54,360 bases of DNA from Bacillota bacterium (GTDB lineage: Bacteria; Bacillota; Clostridia; Christensenellales; Aristaeellaceae). The stretch lies in assembly GCA_023411375.1 (NCBI GenBank), contig JAEYOW010000017.1, forward strand, positions 1-54,360. The letters are read 5' to 3'. A program made the translations under genes and the position numbers. Position 1 is the first letter of the stretch, and each line of letters begins with the position of its first letter. Positions 1-8,813 of the stretch are shown here, one piece after another. Under the pieces are notes generated by a model. The model was not told the DNA's origin. It did not search any database and worked only from the letters and a program-made list of their open reading frames with translations.

Positions 1-198
1 CGGGGGCCGCTACAAACGCGGCCCCGGCTTCATGCTGTTGAAAAACCCCATGCGATTTGGGCAAGTCGCGTTTTTTGCGCCCTTTAGTCGCTCGTAACAC
101 TGGCGTAAAAGTGTTGCAACGTAAGGCTTTGGGCGCTGCACCAGGAACCGGAAGGGGCCTAAGACCTCTTCGCCCACCCTTTGACGCCTGCTATCCTG
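1..198. other. Intergenic region with inverted repeats, no gene assigned
   Basis: No convincing gene is visible. Positions 2-25 form a GC-rich hairpin with 8-base arms of the GGGGCCGC type, and 178-207 form a second one (CTTTGAC/GTCAAAG) that overlaps the stop codon of the minus-strand gene downstream. Neither is followed by a clear T-run. The open frame through here is GC-rich and its translation is Arg/Pro-rich without domain character. A structured RNA is possible, but I recognise no family. Confidence 0.35.
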
Positions 199-948
199 TC
201 AAAGAATCGTATCCTCGCCGGCCATCACGCTCTGCGCGTCCTCCAGCGCGATTTTCAGCAGGTCGACCTCCACGCGTAGGCGGTCGGCCTCCTTTCGAGC
301 ATCAGCCCACTTGCGGTAGGGCACCAGCTCCTCGGACATTTCGCTGGCGACGGCGGCGTTCGCCTCCAGGCGGCGCATCAGCTCACAAAGGCCGTCGATC
401 ATGCTTGAAACGCAGGGATCGTCCATGCGGCTGCCAAGCTCCGACAGGCGGTTTGCCGCGCCGTCTCTGGACGCCCGGTCGTATCGGCGGCAGGAAATAA
501 CCGCGTCCGGGCAGGGCAGTCCTTCCAGCCGCAGCTCCTGAGCCACTTCAAGCAAGAGCTCAGGCCTGTTTTTTAGCACGGAGCGGTACTTGTTTTGGTA
601 GCGCAGCATTCCCGCACGGTCGCCGTTGGCAAGCCGCGTCACGCATGCTCGCACGCTTTCACCTTGGCCGCGCCCGACCAATACATTCCGCAGAAGCTCA
701 TGAAGCTCCTCCTCCGTAAAGGCGCGGAAAGGCGTTTGTCTGGGCGCCAGCTCCGGCGTCTCGCGAACGCGCGCATAGTAGAAATTACGGATGCTGTTGG
801 GTTTGCGGGAAAGCTGATCGCCCACGTCCGCGAAAACGTCGCGAAGGGGCTTTCCGCCCTGCGCGGCTTCCTTGACGGCGGAAAACAACAGATCGATTTC
901 ATCCTTCTGCCAGCCGCCGCGCGGATGGTTGGTGGTAGCCTGTGTCAT
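199..948 (-). CDS. Myb/SANT-like DNA-binding protein, RsfA-like
   Basis: A 249-residue protein. Residues about 10-60 look like a Myb/SANT helical DNA-binding domain: Trp13, a helix, then a segment with RKPNSIRNFYY typical of RsfA-type regulators. The middle is helical with many Arg and Leu residues, and the last 60 residues look like a coiled coil, which would suit dimerisation. RsfA is a prespore regulator in Bacillus; in Clostridia the related proteins are mostly uncharacterised. The start is supported by GGAGG 8 bases upstream of the ATG. It lies 66 bases downstream of the solute-binding-like gene on the same strand and may be cotranscribed with it. The fold is fairly clear; the target and role are unknown. 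Confidence 0.55.
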   Translation of the reverse strand: MTQATTNHPRGGWQKDEIDLLFSAVKEAAQGGKPLRDVFADVGDQLSRKPNSIRNFYYARVRETPELAPRQTPFRAFTEEELHELLRNVLVGRGQGESVRACVTRLANGDRAGMLRYQNKYRSVLKNRPELLLEVAQELRLEGLPCPDAVISCRRYDRASRDGAANRLSELGSRMDDPCVSSMIDGLCELMRRLEANAAVASEMSEELVPYRKWADARKEADRLRVEVDLLKIALEDAQSVMAGEDTIL

Positions 949-1014
949 GATTATCGCCTCCGACGGAATTTGAATACAAAGCTTAGTATGGGAAGGATAG
1001 CGGGATTTATACGG

Positions 1015-2163
1015 TCAGCGCAAATGAAGCAGCGTCTCCACCGGATCAGCCTCGCGCGTAAACGCATCAAGGCAAAGCGATTGCAGCTCTTCAAGCGTAT
1101 GCGCAAACGCGTTGGGAAACAACAGTCCGTCGCGGTAGCGTCCTAACAGCTCGGCGGTCAGCGCGTCCGTCGATACCTCCGCCAATGTGATGGGGAAAAG
1201 ACTGTGCGCGGGAGCCGCCGCCTGTGAGCCGTCGGATAAAAGAAAGCGGAGAAATACGCGCGCGTCCTCGCTGTCGCGGCACAAGGATAGGTATCGCACC
1301 CTGTCGCAAACGGCGGGCGGGACGGGGCAGGCCGTCAGCCCATGGCCTGCGCGCACGGCGGCGTTGTATGCCGAAAGCGTCTGTATGCGGGCCGCGTCCG
1401 CCGGGGCGCCGGAGGTGGGCTTCGCGGCCGCCCCGGCCACGGGGTTCATGGCAGTGGGGGAAAATGCCGCGATCAACTCCCCGCGCAACTGAGCCGGACA
1501 GACGAAAAGCAACTGTTGGAGAGCAACGCCCTCCGGCAGCGCCAGCGCGCCTTTTTGCAAAAGCTGCTTCCATGGCAGGTCGTCGGCTGATACAAAGAGC
1601 CGGGCCTCCTCCTGGCCCGCGGTCGGCGCGGGTGTGCCAAGGTCAAAGAAGGAGCTTGGCTTTGGCGTGGGCGTAGGCTCGTCATCCGCCCGCAGCCATT
1701 CGGCGGGAAGGCTGAGCACGCTGGGCGCGTACCAAAGCGGCACGCCATAGGTTTCACCGCCGCTCTGGCCGGAAATCAGCGCGTCGGGCGGCACGCTCTC
1801 CGGTTTTGCCAGCCGCAGGAACAGCTGCTCGGGGTTGACGACGCTGCCTGTGGTATAAAGCACGATATCCGGCAGCACAGCATCCTCGGCGGTAAGCTCC
1901 GCGGCGCCGACACGGCGCAGAAACACGCGCACACCCGTAGCAGCCTTCTCAAAGGCTGAGCACAGCTCGCTAAGCAGCTTGCCGTCGCCTGTCGTATCCG
2001 ACAGCACCCACGCGGTGAGCGTGCGCGTGCGCGCGGGCCGGAGCCGCTCGTCCATCCGGTTGGCGTCCCCGCCCCGCAGGGATGCAAGCATTCCGGGCAT
2101 GGCACACAGCAGCGCGGCGGTTAACAGCAGCGCGGTCAGCAGGCTTGCTCGGCGTGCGGACAT
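1015..2163 (-). CDS. Secreted or anchored solute-binding-like protein
   Basis: I chose the ATG at 2163 because AAGGAGG sits 8 bases upstream; this gives 382 residues. The first 25 residues are Arg-rich and then strongly hydrophobic, which fits a signal peptide or signal anchor. The C residue in it (ALLCAMPG) is not in a good lipobox. Residues about 45-110 show the pattern of an extracellular solute-binding protein: an AWVLSD strand, a long helix, then VLPDIVLYTTGS. A Pro/Thr-rich linker (PTPTPKP) follows near residue 170. No transporter subunits lie next to it, so it may be an orphan binding protein or a cell-surface protein that reuses the fold. The ligand is unknown. Confidence 0.5.
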   Translation of the reverse strand: MSARRASLLTALLLTAALLCAMPGMLASLRGGDANRMDERLRPARTRTLTAWVLSDTTGDGKLLSELCSAFEKAATGVRVFLRRVGAAELTAEDAVLPDIVLYTTGSVVNPEQLFLRLAKPESVPPDALISGQSGGETYGVPLWYAPSVLSLPAEWLRADDEPTPTPKPSSFFDLGTPAPTAGQEEARLFVSADDLPWKQLLQKGALALPEGVALQQLLFVCPAQLRGELIAAFSPTAMNPVAGAAAKPTSGAPADAARIQTLSAYNAAVRAGHGLTACPVPPAVCDRVRYLSLCRDSEDARVFLRFLLSDGSQAAAPAHSLFPITLAEVSTDALTAELLGRYRDGLLFPNAFAHTLEELQSLCLDAFTREADPVETLLHLR

Positions 2164-2264
2164 GGGCTTCGCCTCCTTGGTTCGGGGTGACAAAGGATAT
2201 GCCGCCAATGCATGGGAAATGCGCCGTTCGTATGTTTGCGGCGTGTAAAAGCGGTTCGGCTCGG

Positions 2265-2293
2265 TTGTTCTTCCTCCATAAACATGCTATAAT
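2265..2293 (+). promoter_or_regulatory. Sigma-A promoter for rpiB
   Basis: TTGTTC (2265-2270) and TATAAT (2288-2293) are separated by exactly 17 bases, 31 bases before the rpiB ATG. Confidence 0.75.
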
Positions 2294-2324
2294 GCTTTCA
2301 GCAAATCAAAGGAGGCACCGATAG

Positions 2325-2774
2325 ATGATCGCAATTGCCTGTGATCATGCGGGCATCGACTTGAAGCCGCATGTCGTCGCCGTGCTGGACGAGCTCGGCA
2401 TTCCCTATAAGGACTTTGGTACCAACGGCCATGAAAGCGTGGATTATCCCATTTACGGCGCGCGCGCCGCGTATGCCGTGGCCAACGGCGAATGCGAGCG
2501 CGGCATTGTGATCTGCGGCACAGGCGTCGGTATCGGCATGGCGGCGGGCAAGGTGCACGGCATCCGTTGCGTTACCTGTACGGACACCTATTCCGCCAAG
2601 ATGAGCCGGCTGCATAATAACGCCAACATGCTTGCTCTGGGCGCGCGCGTCTTGGGCAGCGAATTGGCGAAGGATATCGTGCGCATCTGGGTGATGACGG
2701 CCTTTGAGGGTGAGCGCCATGCGCGCCGCGTGGGAATGATCGACCGGCTGGACCGCGGCGAGATGCTGGAATAG
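2325..2774 (+). CDS. rpiB: Ribose-5-phosphate isomerase B
   Basis: Interconverts ribose 5-phosphate and ribulose 5-phosphate in the pentose phosphate pathway. The 149 residues match the RpiB/LacAB family in length. Visible signatures are the N-terminal ACDHAG motif, the catalytic Cys region ERGIVICGTGVGIGMAAGK and the following VRCVTC-like segment. Translation starts at an ATG preceded by AAGGAGG, and a strong promoter lies directly upstream. It is probably monocistronic, since the next gene has its own leader of about 90 bases. It is far from the BMC locus and looks like a normal housekeeping enzyme, although RpiB does occur in some sugar-phosphate BMC loci elsewhere. Confidence 0.93.
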   Translation: MIAIACDHAGIDLKPHVVAVLDELGIPYKDFGTNGHESVDYPIYGARAAYAVANGECERGIVICGTGVGIGMAAGKVHGIRCVTCTDTYSAKMSRLHNNANMLALGARVLGSELAKDIVRIWVMTAFEGERHARRVGMIDRLDRGEMLE

Positions 2775-2867
2775 CAAGGAATATTTTGGTCGAAGTGCCT
2801 TTGTTTCCGTTTCAATGGGCATCCTTTCGGTTATAACATAGCCATACCTGAAGGAAGGAGCCTTTTC

Positions 2868-3794
2868 ATGCTGAGTTTACGGCCCCGCGTCGAGCTTTCC
2901 ATCCCGGTTGCCGCGAAGCACGTTCCCAGTGGGGGGGAGCTTCGCAACGTGCGCCGGGCGGTCGGAGAGAATCGGACGGTGGTCGTTTTTTCGTTGACGG
3001 ACAGCGCGTACCATGCGCTGGGGGAGCGTCTCGGGCAGGGGAATGGCGGCGCTGCGCTGCGGGAGGCTTTTGAAAAGCTGGGCGTAGACGAGGTGTTCCG
3101 AACAGATTGCTGCTGGGACGACCTTGCGCATGCGGAGGCGCGCGAGCTTTTGTCCCGGATGAACGATGGGCTGCCACTGCCGCTCTTACTATATGCCTGT
3201 CCGGTTTGGGCGCGGGCAGTCCGCGAGGCCAGGCCGGATTGCGCGCCATTTTTTTCAGGCGCATCCCTGAACGCGCAGCGCCAGGGGATAGCGGCCCGCG
3301 CGAGAGTGGCTGTCCGGCGCGGCGTAGCGCCGGAGCGCATCGCGCATGTAACGGTGGTCGGCTGCCCGGCCCGGAAAGCCGCGCTGCTTGCCGGCGGCAT
3401 GGATGCGCGCGTCTGCGGCGGAGAGGAACACGTGCTGACCGTGCGCGAGGTTTTGTCATGGCTGGCGGAAGAAGGCGTAGCCGCTCCCGGCAGTCCAAAA
3501 ACGGCCGCGAGCGCCGCGGGACGGCGCGGGCCGGCCGGCAGGCTGCATGATGTGCTGGCGCATGCCTGGTTAATTGAGAACGGCGCGCTGCCGCCGTCAG
3601 GGTTTTTACGGCTGGAACCGTGTCTTGAGCTGGCCGGCGTAACGCAGGGCGAAGTCGAGCTCGGCGGCAAAACGATCCGCGCCGCGAAGGTGCGGGGTGT
3701 TGAAAACGCGTACGCGCTGCTTTCGCGCGTGCGCGAGGGGAGCGCCCGCTTTGATCTGGTGGAGGCGCTTTCCTGCGCGTCCGGTTGCGTGTAA
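2868..3794 (+). CDS. Truncated [FeFe]-hydrogenase-like H-cluster domain protein
   Basis: The 308 residues follow the C-terminal catalytic domain of [FeFe] hydrogenases from end to end. The first H-cluster motif (normally TSCCPxW) appears as LYACPVW with Cys111. The second (normally MPCxxKK) appears as VVGCPARK with Cys166. The LGGKTIRAAKVRGVENA segment precedes the third motif, here LSCASGC with Cys303 and Cys307. All four cluster cysteines are kept, but the protein stops one residue after the last. The GGGxP stretch and the roughly 60-residue tail of true hydrogenases are missing, as are N-terminal ferredoxin domains. No maturation genes are nearby. It may bind an Fe-S cluster in a sensory or accessory role. 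GGAAGGAG supports the start. Confidence 0.7.
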   Translation: MLSLRPRVELSIPVAAKHVPSGGELRNVRRAVGENRTVVVFSLTDSAYHALGERLGQGNGGAALREAFEKLGVDEVFRTDCCWDDLAHAEARELLSRMNDGLPLPLLLYACPVWARAVREARPDCAPFFSGASLNAQRQGIAARARVAVRRGVAPERIAHVTVVGCPARKAALLAGGMDARVCGGEEHVLTVREVLSWLAEEGVAAPGSPKTAASAAGRRGPAGRLHDVLAHAWLIENGALPPSGFLRLEPCLELAGVTQGEVELGGKTIRAAKVRGVENAYALLSRVREGSARFDLVEALSCASGCV

Positions 3795-3840
3795 GGCGTG
3801 ATGCGGACGCGCGGACGGCTGTGGCGTGGGCTGGGTCAGG

Positions 3841-3869
3841 TTGATTTTCCCTTCGCCATCTGCTATACT
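3841..3869 (+). promoter_or_regulatory. Sigma-A promoter for the ThrE-like gene
   Basis: TTGATT (3841-3846) and TATACT (3864-3869) with a 17-base spacer, 47 bases before the chosen ATG at 3917. Confidence 0.7.
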
Positions 3870-3916
3870 TCGCATGCAGCGGGATGGCTCTGGCCGCTCC
3901 TGCGGGGAGGCGGACG

Positions 3917-5170
3917 ATGAGCGCACCATGGCGTATGAAGGCCCTTTGCCTGGCAGGGCGCATTATTTTGGAAAACGGCGGCGAAACCTACCGCGCCGAA
4001 GATACGGTTATTCATATGGCCCAGTCGCTGGGGCTTTCAGAGGTGGATGTGTTCGGCGTGCCAAGCGGGCTGTTCATCTCCTTTACGGATGAAAGCGGAG
4101 AACGTGAAACCTCGGTTTGCCGCGTGTTTCCAAGCGGCACGCATTTGGCGCGCGTGGACGCCGTTAATCAGATCAGCCGCCGGCTGGCCGCGCGGGAAAT
4201 TCCTCCCGGCGAGCTGCTTGAAGCTCTTCAGACGGCGCAGCGGCTGGGCAGCGGGATAGCCCCATGGTACGCGCCCACGGCGGCGGCGCTTTCGGCGCTG
4301 GGCTTTGCGGTAATGTTTGGCGGAGGGCTGGTTGATATGCTTGTGGGCGGGCTGTGCGCGGCGCTGACACAGCTTGTGCCGCTCCTGCTCAGGGGACACA
4401 GGCCCAGCGCGATGGCGGCCTCTTTGCTGGGCAGCCTGTTTTGTACGCTGATACCGCTGCTGTTTCATGCCCTGACTGGCCTTGGCACGACCGACGCGAT
4501 GGTGGCCAGCGCGCTGATGCCGCTGGTGCCGGGGCTTAGCATGACCAACGCCGTACAGGATATTCTGCGCGGGGATATGGTTTCCGGCGTGGCGCACGGC
4601 GCGCGCGCCGTGATGGTGGCGGCGCTGGTGGCCGGCGGCGCGCTGGTAGGCACGCATCTTTTTGGGCTTGTGGAAGCAAGCGTGTGGGCGCGGAGCGCGG
4701 CCATTCCGGCGGTGGATATGGCAGGTGTACAGGGACTTTGGGGCGCGGTGCTCGCGGTGGTCAGCAGCTTTGTGGCGGGCATCGGCTTCGGCGCGTTACT
4801 GTACGCGCCCCGAAAGGCGATTTTGTGGGGCGGCGTTATCGGCGCTGTGGGTTACCTCAGCTATTGGCTGGTTTTGGAGGCGGGCGTGGCGGAAGCGGCC
4901 GCGATGTTTGTAGGCGCCCTGCTGGCGGCCGCGGGGGCGCAAATGGCCGCGCGGCGGCTGCGGATGATCGCGACGGTGTTTGTAACCATCGCCATTCTTC
5001 CCCTGGTGCCCGGCCTCGGCCTGTACCGCGCGATGAGTGCGCTTGGCCAGGGACAGACGGGCGGAGGCCTTGGCATTGCCGTTCAGACGATGGGACTGTT
5101 TTTGATGATCGCGCTGGGAATCGGCCTGGGGTCGGCGCTGTTTAGCGCGCGCAGAAGGCAGGCGCGGTAA
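3917..5170 (+). CDS. Threonine/serine exporter family (ThrE-like) protein
   Basis: I start it at 3917, where GGGGAGG precedes the ATG by 6-7 bases; an in-frame ATG at 3884 has no such site. The 417 residues contain both halves of the family: an N-terminal soluble and membrane part resembling YjjP (NGGETYRAEDTV, then FVSF-like and RVDAVNQISRRL) and a C-terminal membrane part resembling YjjB. About ten hydrophobic segments run from residue 120 to the end, with the typical PLVPGLSMTNAVQDILRGD loop. Characterised members export threonine and serine, or succinate for YjjPB, from the cytoplasm. It is followed after 16 bases by a second membrane protein, probably in the same transcript. The substrate here is not known. 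Confidence 0.85.
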   Translation: MSAPWRMKALCLAGRIILENGGETYRAEDTVIHMAQSLGLSEVDVFGVPSGLFISFTDESGERETSVCRVFPSGTHLARVDAVNQISRRLAAREIPPGELLEALQTAQRLGSGIAPWYAPTAAALSALGFAVMFGGGLVDMLVGGLCAALTQLVPLLLRGHRPSAMAASLLGSLFCTLIPLLFHALTGLGTTDAMVASALMPLVPGLSMTNAVQDILRGDMVSGVAHGARAVMVAALVAGGALVGTHLFGLVEASVWARSAAIPAVDMAGVQGLWGAVLAVVSSFVAGIGFGALLYAPRKAILWGGVIGAVGYLSYWLVLEAGVAEAAAMFVGALLAAAGAQMAARRLRMIATVFVTIAILPLVPGLGLYRAMSALGQGQTGGGLGIAVQTMGLFLMIALGIGLGSALFSARRRQAR

Positions 5171-5186
5171 AGGGAGGAGCGGTGGG

Positions 5187-6476
5187 GTGACACAGACGAT
5201 GAAAAAGGCGTCCCCGCTTTCGGCAGGGCTTGTAAACGCCTCCATTCTTTTATATACGGCCTGGTTGCTGCTGCCCGCCGTGCAAACCACCGGCCGGGCG
5301 GCCACGGGCGCGCTGGCCGTGGGCGTCTTCGGCCTGGGCGTGCTTCTGGATGCAGCCTATCTAAAAAAGCGGTGGGCGTGGCTTTTGCTGCGCGCGTGCT
5401 GTGCCGCCGCCATGCCGTTGGTGCTCTGGTTTTTACTGTCGCGCGGAGGCGGTAATTTTGCCGGATTCTATGTACAGCAGGCCATGTTCTGGTTTCCCTT
5501 GGTGTTTTGCGCCTATGCGCGCGAGCGTGGCGACGGCCGTATGTGGCGCTGGTTAAAGCCCTTGCTTCTTGCCGTGATGGTCGCGACGACGCTTACGACG
5601 GTCGGCTGGCTGATGGAAGGCATGCTTCGCGGCGGGCGTGTCTATGCGTATTCGCGCTCGCTGGGCTCGGGCGAGCCGGGCCGCGAGGCTTATTTGAAGG
5701 AGCTGATGCTTCGTAACATCGGCGGATATGATTTTGTGTACGCAACCGTTCTTTCGTTGCCTTTGACATGCATCGGCGTGCAGCGGGCGCGCGGATGGAG
5801 GCGCGCGGGATACGCCGCGTTCCTCGGCGCGCAGGTTGTTATGATCGTGCTGTCGCAGTATACATACGCAATGGTGTTTGCCGCGGCCATTCTGGCGGTG
5901 GAGCTGACGGCGCTGGCCGTGCGCGCGGTTTCGCGCGGGCGGGTTAAAATGGGCGCGTCGCTTCTGTGGGGGCTGGTTCCGGTCGTGGCGGTGTATCTGC
6001 TTCGCTTTCCGCTGGTCACGTTGGCGGCGGATATTTGTGAAGGCCTTGGGCTGAGCAACTTTGCGTTCAGCTTTCAGCAGCTCCTGCTGGCGCTGGAGGG
6101 CGGCGCGACGGACGAGGCTTCGCGTCTGGGGCATTACCTGCTGGCGCTGGACGGCTTGCGCGCCTCGCCGCTTGTGGGCTCAATGTTCGGCGGCGAAAAG
6201 CTGCTCAGCCAGCACAGCGATATCCTGGACCTACTGTCAGGCATGGGATTATTGGGGACGGCGGCTGTTGGGACAATGCTGTGGGCTATGGGGCGCGGGT
6301 GCGCGCGCGGCCTTCGCGCCAGCGCGGAGCGCCCTCAGCTGCTGGTGATGTTTGCGGCGCTGGCGGCAACGGCGCTGCTGGGGACCGTCGTTTACAGCCG
6401 GGATATCATGCTGGTATTTGCCATGGGCCTGATGCTGGTGCTGGAGGGCAAACGGGATAATTCGCCGGCGGCATAG
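5187..6476 (+). CDS. Polytopic membrane protein, O-antigen polymerase-like
   Basis: A 429-residue protein starting with GTG; GGGAGG lies 9-10 bases upstream, and a second in-frame ATG is four codons later. Ten or more hydrophobic segments cover nearly the whole chain. A long extracytoplasmic loop with the QHSDILDLLSGMGLLG motif near residue 350 resembles the His-containing loop of Wzy/WaaL-type polymerases and ligases. It lies 16 bases after the ThrE-like gene and ends just before a strong terminator. A role in joining surface polysaccharide units is plausible, but no glycosyltransferases are adjacent, so this rests only on topology and the loop motif. Confidence 0.5.
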   Translation: MTQTMKKASPLSAGLVNASILLYTAWLLLPAVQTTGRAATGALAVGVFGLGVLLDAAYLKKRWAWLLLRACCAAAMPLVLWFLLSRGGGNFAGFYVQQAMFWFPLVFCAYARERGDGRMWRWLKPLLLAVMVATTLTTVGWLMEGMLRGGRVYAYSRSLGSGEPGREAYLKELMLRNIGGYDFVYATVLSLPLTCIGVQRARGWRRAGYAAFLGAQVVMIVLSQYTYAMVFAAAILAVELTALAVRAVSRGRVKMGASLLWGLVPVVAVYLLRFPLVTLAADICEGLGLSNFAFSFQQLLLALEGGATDEASRLGHYLLALDGLRASPLVGSMFGGEKLLSQHSDILDLLSGMGLLGTAAVGTMLWAMGRGCARGLRASAERPQLLVMFAALAATALLGTVVYSRDIMLVFAMGLMLVLEGKRDNSPAA

Positions 6477-6477
6477 G

Positions 6478-6527
6478 AAAAAGCGTGGGAGGAGACGGCC
6501 GTTAAGCCTTTCCCTCCCACGCTTTTT
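6478..6527. terminator. Bidirectional intrinsic terminator
   Basis: A perfect 15-base inverted repeat (6478-6492 and 6513-6527) has A-run and T-run ends. It lies between the plus-strand polymerase-like gene and the minus-strand cytidylate-kinase-like gene and can serve both. Confidence 0.9.
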
Positions 6528-6544
6528 ACAAATACGGATATGCC

Positions 6545-7177
6545 TTACGCCTTTTCCATTTTGACAAACGAAATAATAGCGTCCGCGATGGCCGCGGGTT
6601 CGCGGCCGTCCGAGCGGATCATCAGATCATAATTGCTGCGCATACCCCAATTGCCGTCGGCAAAGAAATTGTAGTAGCTTTTGCGTTGCCTGTCTGTTTT
6701 GCGAACAAGCTCACGCGCGTGGTCATAATCCACGCCTTCCACCCGCATGATGCGCATGATGCGGCTTTCCGTGGAGGCGTAGATAAATACATGCGTCACG
6801 CCGGGCCGCTCCTTAAGCACATAGTCGGCGCAGCGGCCGACAATTACGCATGGCCCTTCCGCCGCGATTTTGGTAATGGCGTCAAACTGCGCCAGAAACA
6901 CGCGCTGGTTTAGCGGCATTTGAAGCCCCAGCGGCGCGCCGCTCATGTGGATACCCGTACCGGACGTTGCGGCGCCCGATAACATGGCGCCTACGCCCGC
7001 TCTTTCGTCGTGCCTGTGAAAAAGCTCCTCGCAAAGACCGCTCTCCTCGGCCGCCCGGGTTAAAATTTCCTTGTCGAAGAATTTCACGCCCAGCTTTTCC
7101 GCCACGAGCGTGCCGATCTCCCGTCCCCCGCTGCCATACTCGCGGCCGATGGTGATAATCGCGCGTTCAGCGCCCAT
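6545..7177 (-). CDS. Cytidylate kinase-like family protein
   Basis: The 210 residues begin with a P-loop variant, GREYGSGG (residues 11-18), and contain VIVGRCADYVL and the later RQRKSYYNFF segment typical of the cytidylate kinase-like (Cytidylate_kin2) family of Firmicutes. Such proteins have the fold of nucleoside monophosphate kinases, but most have no tested substrate; essential CMP kinase (Cmk) is usually a separate gene. GGAGG lies 9 bases upstream of the ATG. It converges on the terminator at 6478-6527 and is divergent from guaB. Confidence 0.75.
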   Translation of the reverse strand: MGAERAIITIGREYGSGGREIGTLVAEKLGVKFFDKEILTRAAEESGLCEELFHRHDERAGVGAMLSGAATSGTGIHMSGAPLGLQMPLNQRVFLAQFDAITKIAAEGPCVIVGRCADYVLKERPGVTHVFIYASTESRIMRIMRVEGVDYDHARELVRKTDRQRKSYYNFFADGNWGMRSNYDLMIRSDGREPAAIADAIISFVKMEKA

Positions 7178-7271
7178 ATTGCCACACCTCCAAAAGGTTG
7201 AATTTTCTGACTCTGTTTATTTATTATACCGCAAGCGCCGGCAAAGTTCAACGAAAACGAGGTATTTTGAT

Positions 7272-7300
7272 TTGACAATCCCCCCCGGCGCTGGTAAAAT
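7272..7300 (+). promoter_or_regulatory. Sigma-A promoter for guaB
   Basis: TTGACA (7272-7277) and TAAAAT (7295-7300) with a 17-base, C-rich spacer, 33 bases before the guaB ATG. Confidence 0.8.
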
Positions 7301-7333
7301 AGGCGCAATCCAAGAGAGAAAGGGTGGAAGTAG

Positions 7334-8797
7334 ATGTTGGAAGAGAACATTCGCACAGGCCTGACGTTCGACGACGTGCTGCTGGTGCCCCGGGAGAGCT
7401 GCACGCTGCCGCGCGACGTGGACACCTCGACCATGCTGACCCCGACCATCAAGCTCAACGTGCCGCTCCTGTCCGCAGCGATGGATACCGTCACCGACGC
7501 GCGGCTGGCCATCGCCATGGCGCGTGAGGGCGGCTTGGGCATCATCCATAAGAACATGACCATTGAGGAACAGGCCACGCAGGTAGATAAGGTGAAGCGC
7601 AGCGAGCATGGCGTAATCACCGACCCGTTCTTCCTTTCACCCGATCATCTGATCCGGGACGCCGAAGCTCTGATGGCGAAGTACCGTATCAGCGGCGTGC
7701 CCATCACACGCGGAAAAAAGCTGGTGGGAATCCTGACCAACCGCGACCTTCGCTTTGAAACGGACGACAGCCGCCGCATCGAGGAGGTCATGACCTCCAA
7801 AAACCTAATTACCGCCCCGGTGGGCACAACGCTGGAGGCGGCTAAGGCCATTCTCGCGGCCCACCGCATTGAAAAGCTCCCCATCGTTAACGATGATTTT
7901 GAGCTTTGCGGTCTGATTACGATTAAGGATATTGAAAAAACCACCAAATATCCCAACTCCGCCAAGGATCAGAAGGGCCGCCTGCTGTGCGGCGCGGCCG
8001 TGGGGATTACCAAGGACGCGCTTATGCGCGTGGAGGCTCTTGTGAACGCAAAGGTGGACGTGGTGTCGATCGATACCGCTCACGGCCACAGCAAGGGCGT
8101 ATTCGAAAAGCTTGCCGAAATTCGCGCAGCCTTCCCCGACCTGCCCATTATTGCCGGCAATGTGGCGACGGCCGAAGCCACGCGCGCGCTGATCGCGGCG
8201 GGCGCGAACTGCATCAAGGTGGGCATCGGCCCGGGCAGCATCTGCACCACCCGCGTTATCTCCGGCATCGGCGTGCCTCAGATTACCGCGATCGCCGACT
8301 GCGCGAAGGCTGCTGACGAATACGGCGTGCCTGTGATCGCGGACGGCGGCATCAAGTATTCGGGCGATATCCCCAAAGCCATCGCGGCAGGCGCGAGCGC
8401 CGTGATGATCGGCAGCCTGCTGGCTGGCGTGGATGAGAGCCCCGGAGCCATGGAAATTTATCAGGGGCGCAGCTTTAAGGTTTACCGCGGCATGGGCAGC
8501 CTGGGAGCGATGGAGCAGGCGCACGGCTCCAGCGACCGCTATTTCCAGGAGGAGGGCAAAAAGCTGGTTCCCGAGGGCGTTGAAGGCCGCGTGCCCTACA
8601 AGGGCACCCTGAGCGATACGGTGTTCCAGCTGATCGGAGGCCTGCGCGCAGGTATGTTCTATTGCGGCACGCCCAGCATCGAGTCTCTCCGCAGGGACGG
8701 CCAGTTTATCCGCATCACGGGCGCGGGTCTGCAGGAAAGCCATCCGCACGATATTTCCATCACCAAGGAAAGCCCGAATTATTCCAGAATGGATTAA
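7334..8797 (+). CDS. guaB: IMP dehydrogenase
   Basis: Oxidises IMP to XMP with NAD+, the first committed step of GMP synthesis. The 487 residues have full family length. Residues 1-90 begin the catalytic barrel (TFDDVLLVP), residues about 93-205 carry two regulatory CBS domains, and the barrel resumes at about 215. The catalytic loop GPGSICTTR places the active Cys at residue 304. The substrate site GGIKYSGDI and the flap segment YRGMGSLGAM are present. A consensus promoter lies upstream, and an HD-domain gene follows after 16 bases, probably cotranscribed. Confidence 0.97.
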   Translation: MLEENIRTGLTFDDVLLVPRESCTLPRDVDTSTMLTPTIKLNVPLLSAAMDTVTDARLAIAMAREGGLGIIHKNMTIEEQATQVDKVKRSEHGVITDPFFLSPDHLIRDAEALMAKYRISGVPITRGKKLVGILTNRDLRFETDDSRRIEEVMTSKNLITAPVGTTLEAAKAILAAHRIEKLPIVNDDFELCGLITIKDIEKTTKYPNSAKDQKGRLLCGAAVGITKDALMRVEALVNAKVDVVSIDTAHGHSKGVFEKLAEIRAAFPDLPIIAGNVATAEATRALIAAGANCIKVGIGPGSICTTRVISGIGVPQITAIADCAKAADEYGVPVIADGGIKYSGDIPKAIAAGASAVMIGSLLAGVDESPGAMEIYQGRSFKVYRGMGSLGAMEQAHGSSDRYFQEEGKKLVPEGVEGRVPYKGTLSDTVFQLIGGLRAGMFYCGTPSIESLRRDGQFIRITGAGLQESHPHDISITKESPNYSRMD

Positions 8798-8813
8798 CCG
8801 GAGGATAGCGCGC

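Noticed and set aside
57..500. 147-residue plus-strand frame at the window start
   Set aside because: Arg/Pro-rich translation, no ribosome site, and antisense to the Myb/SANT-like gene.
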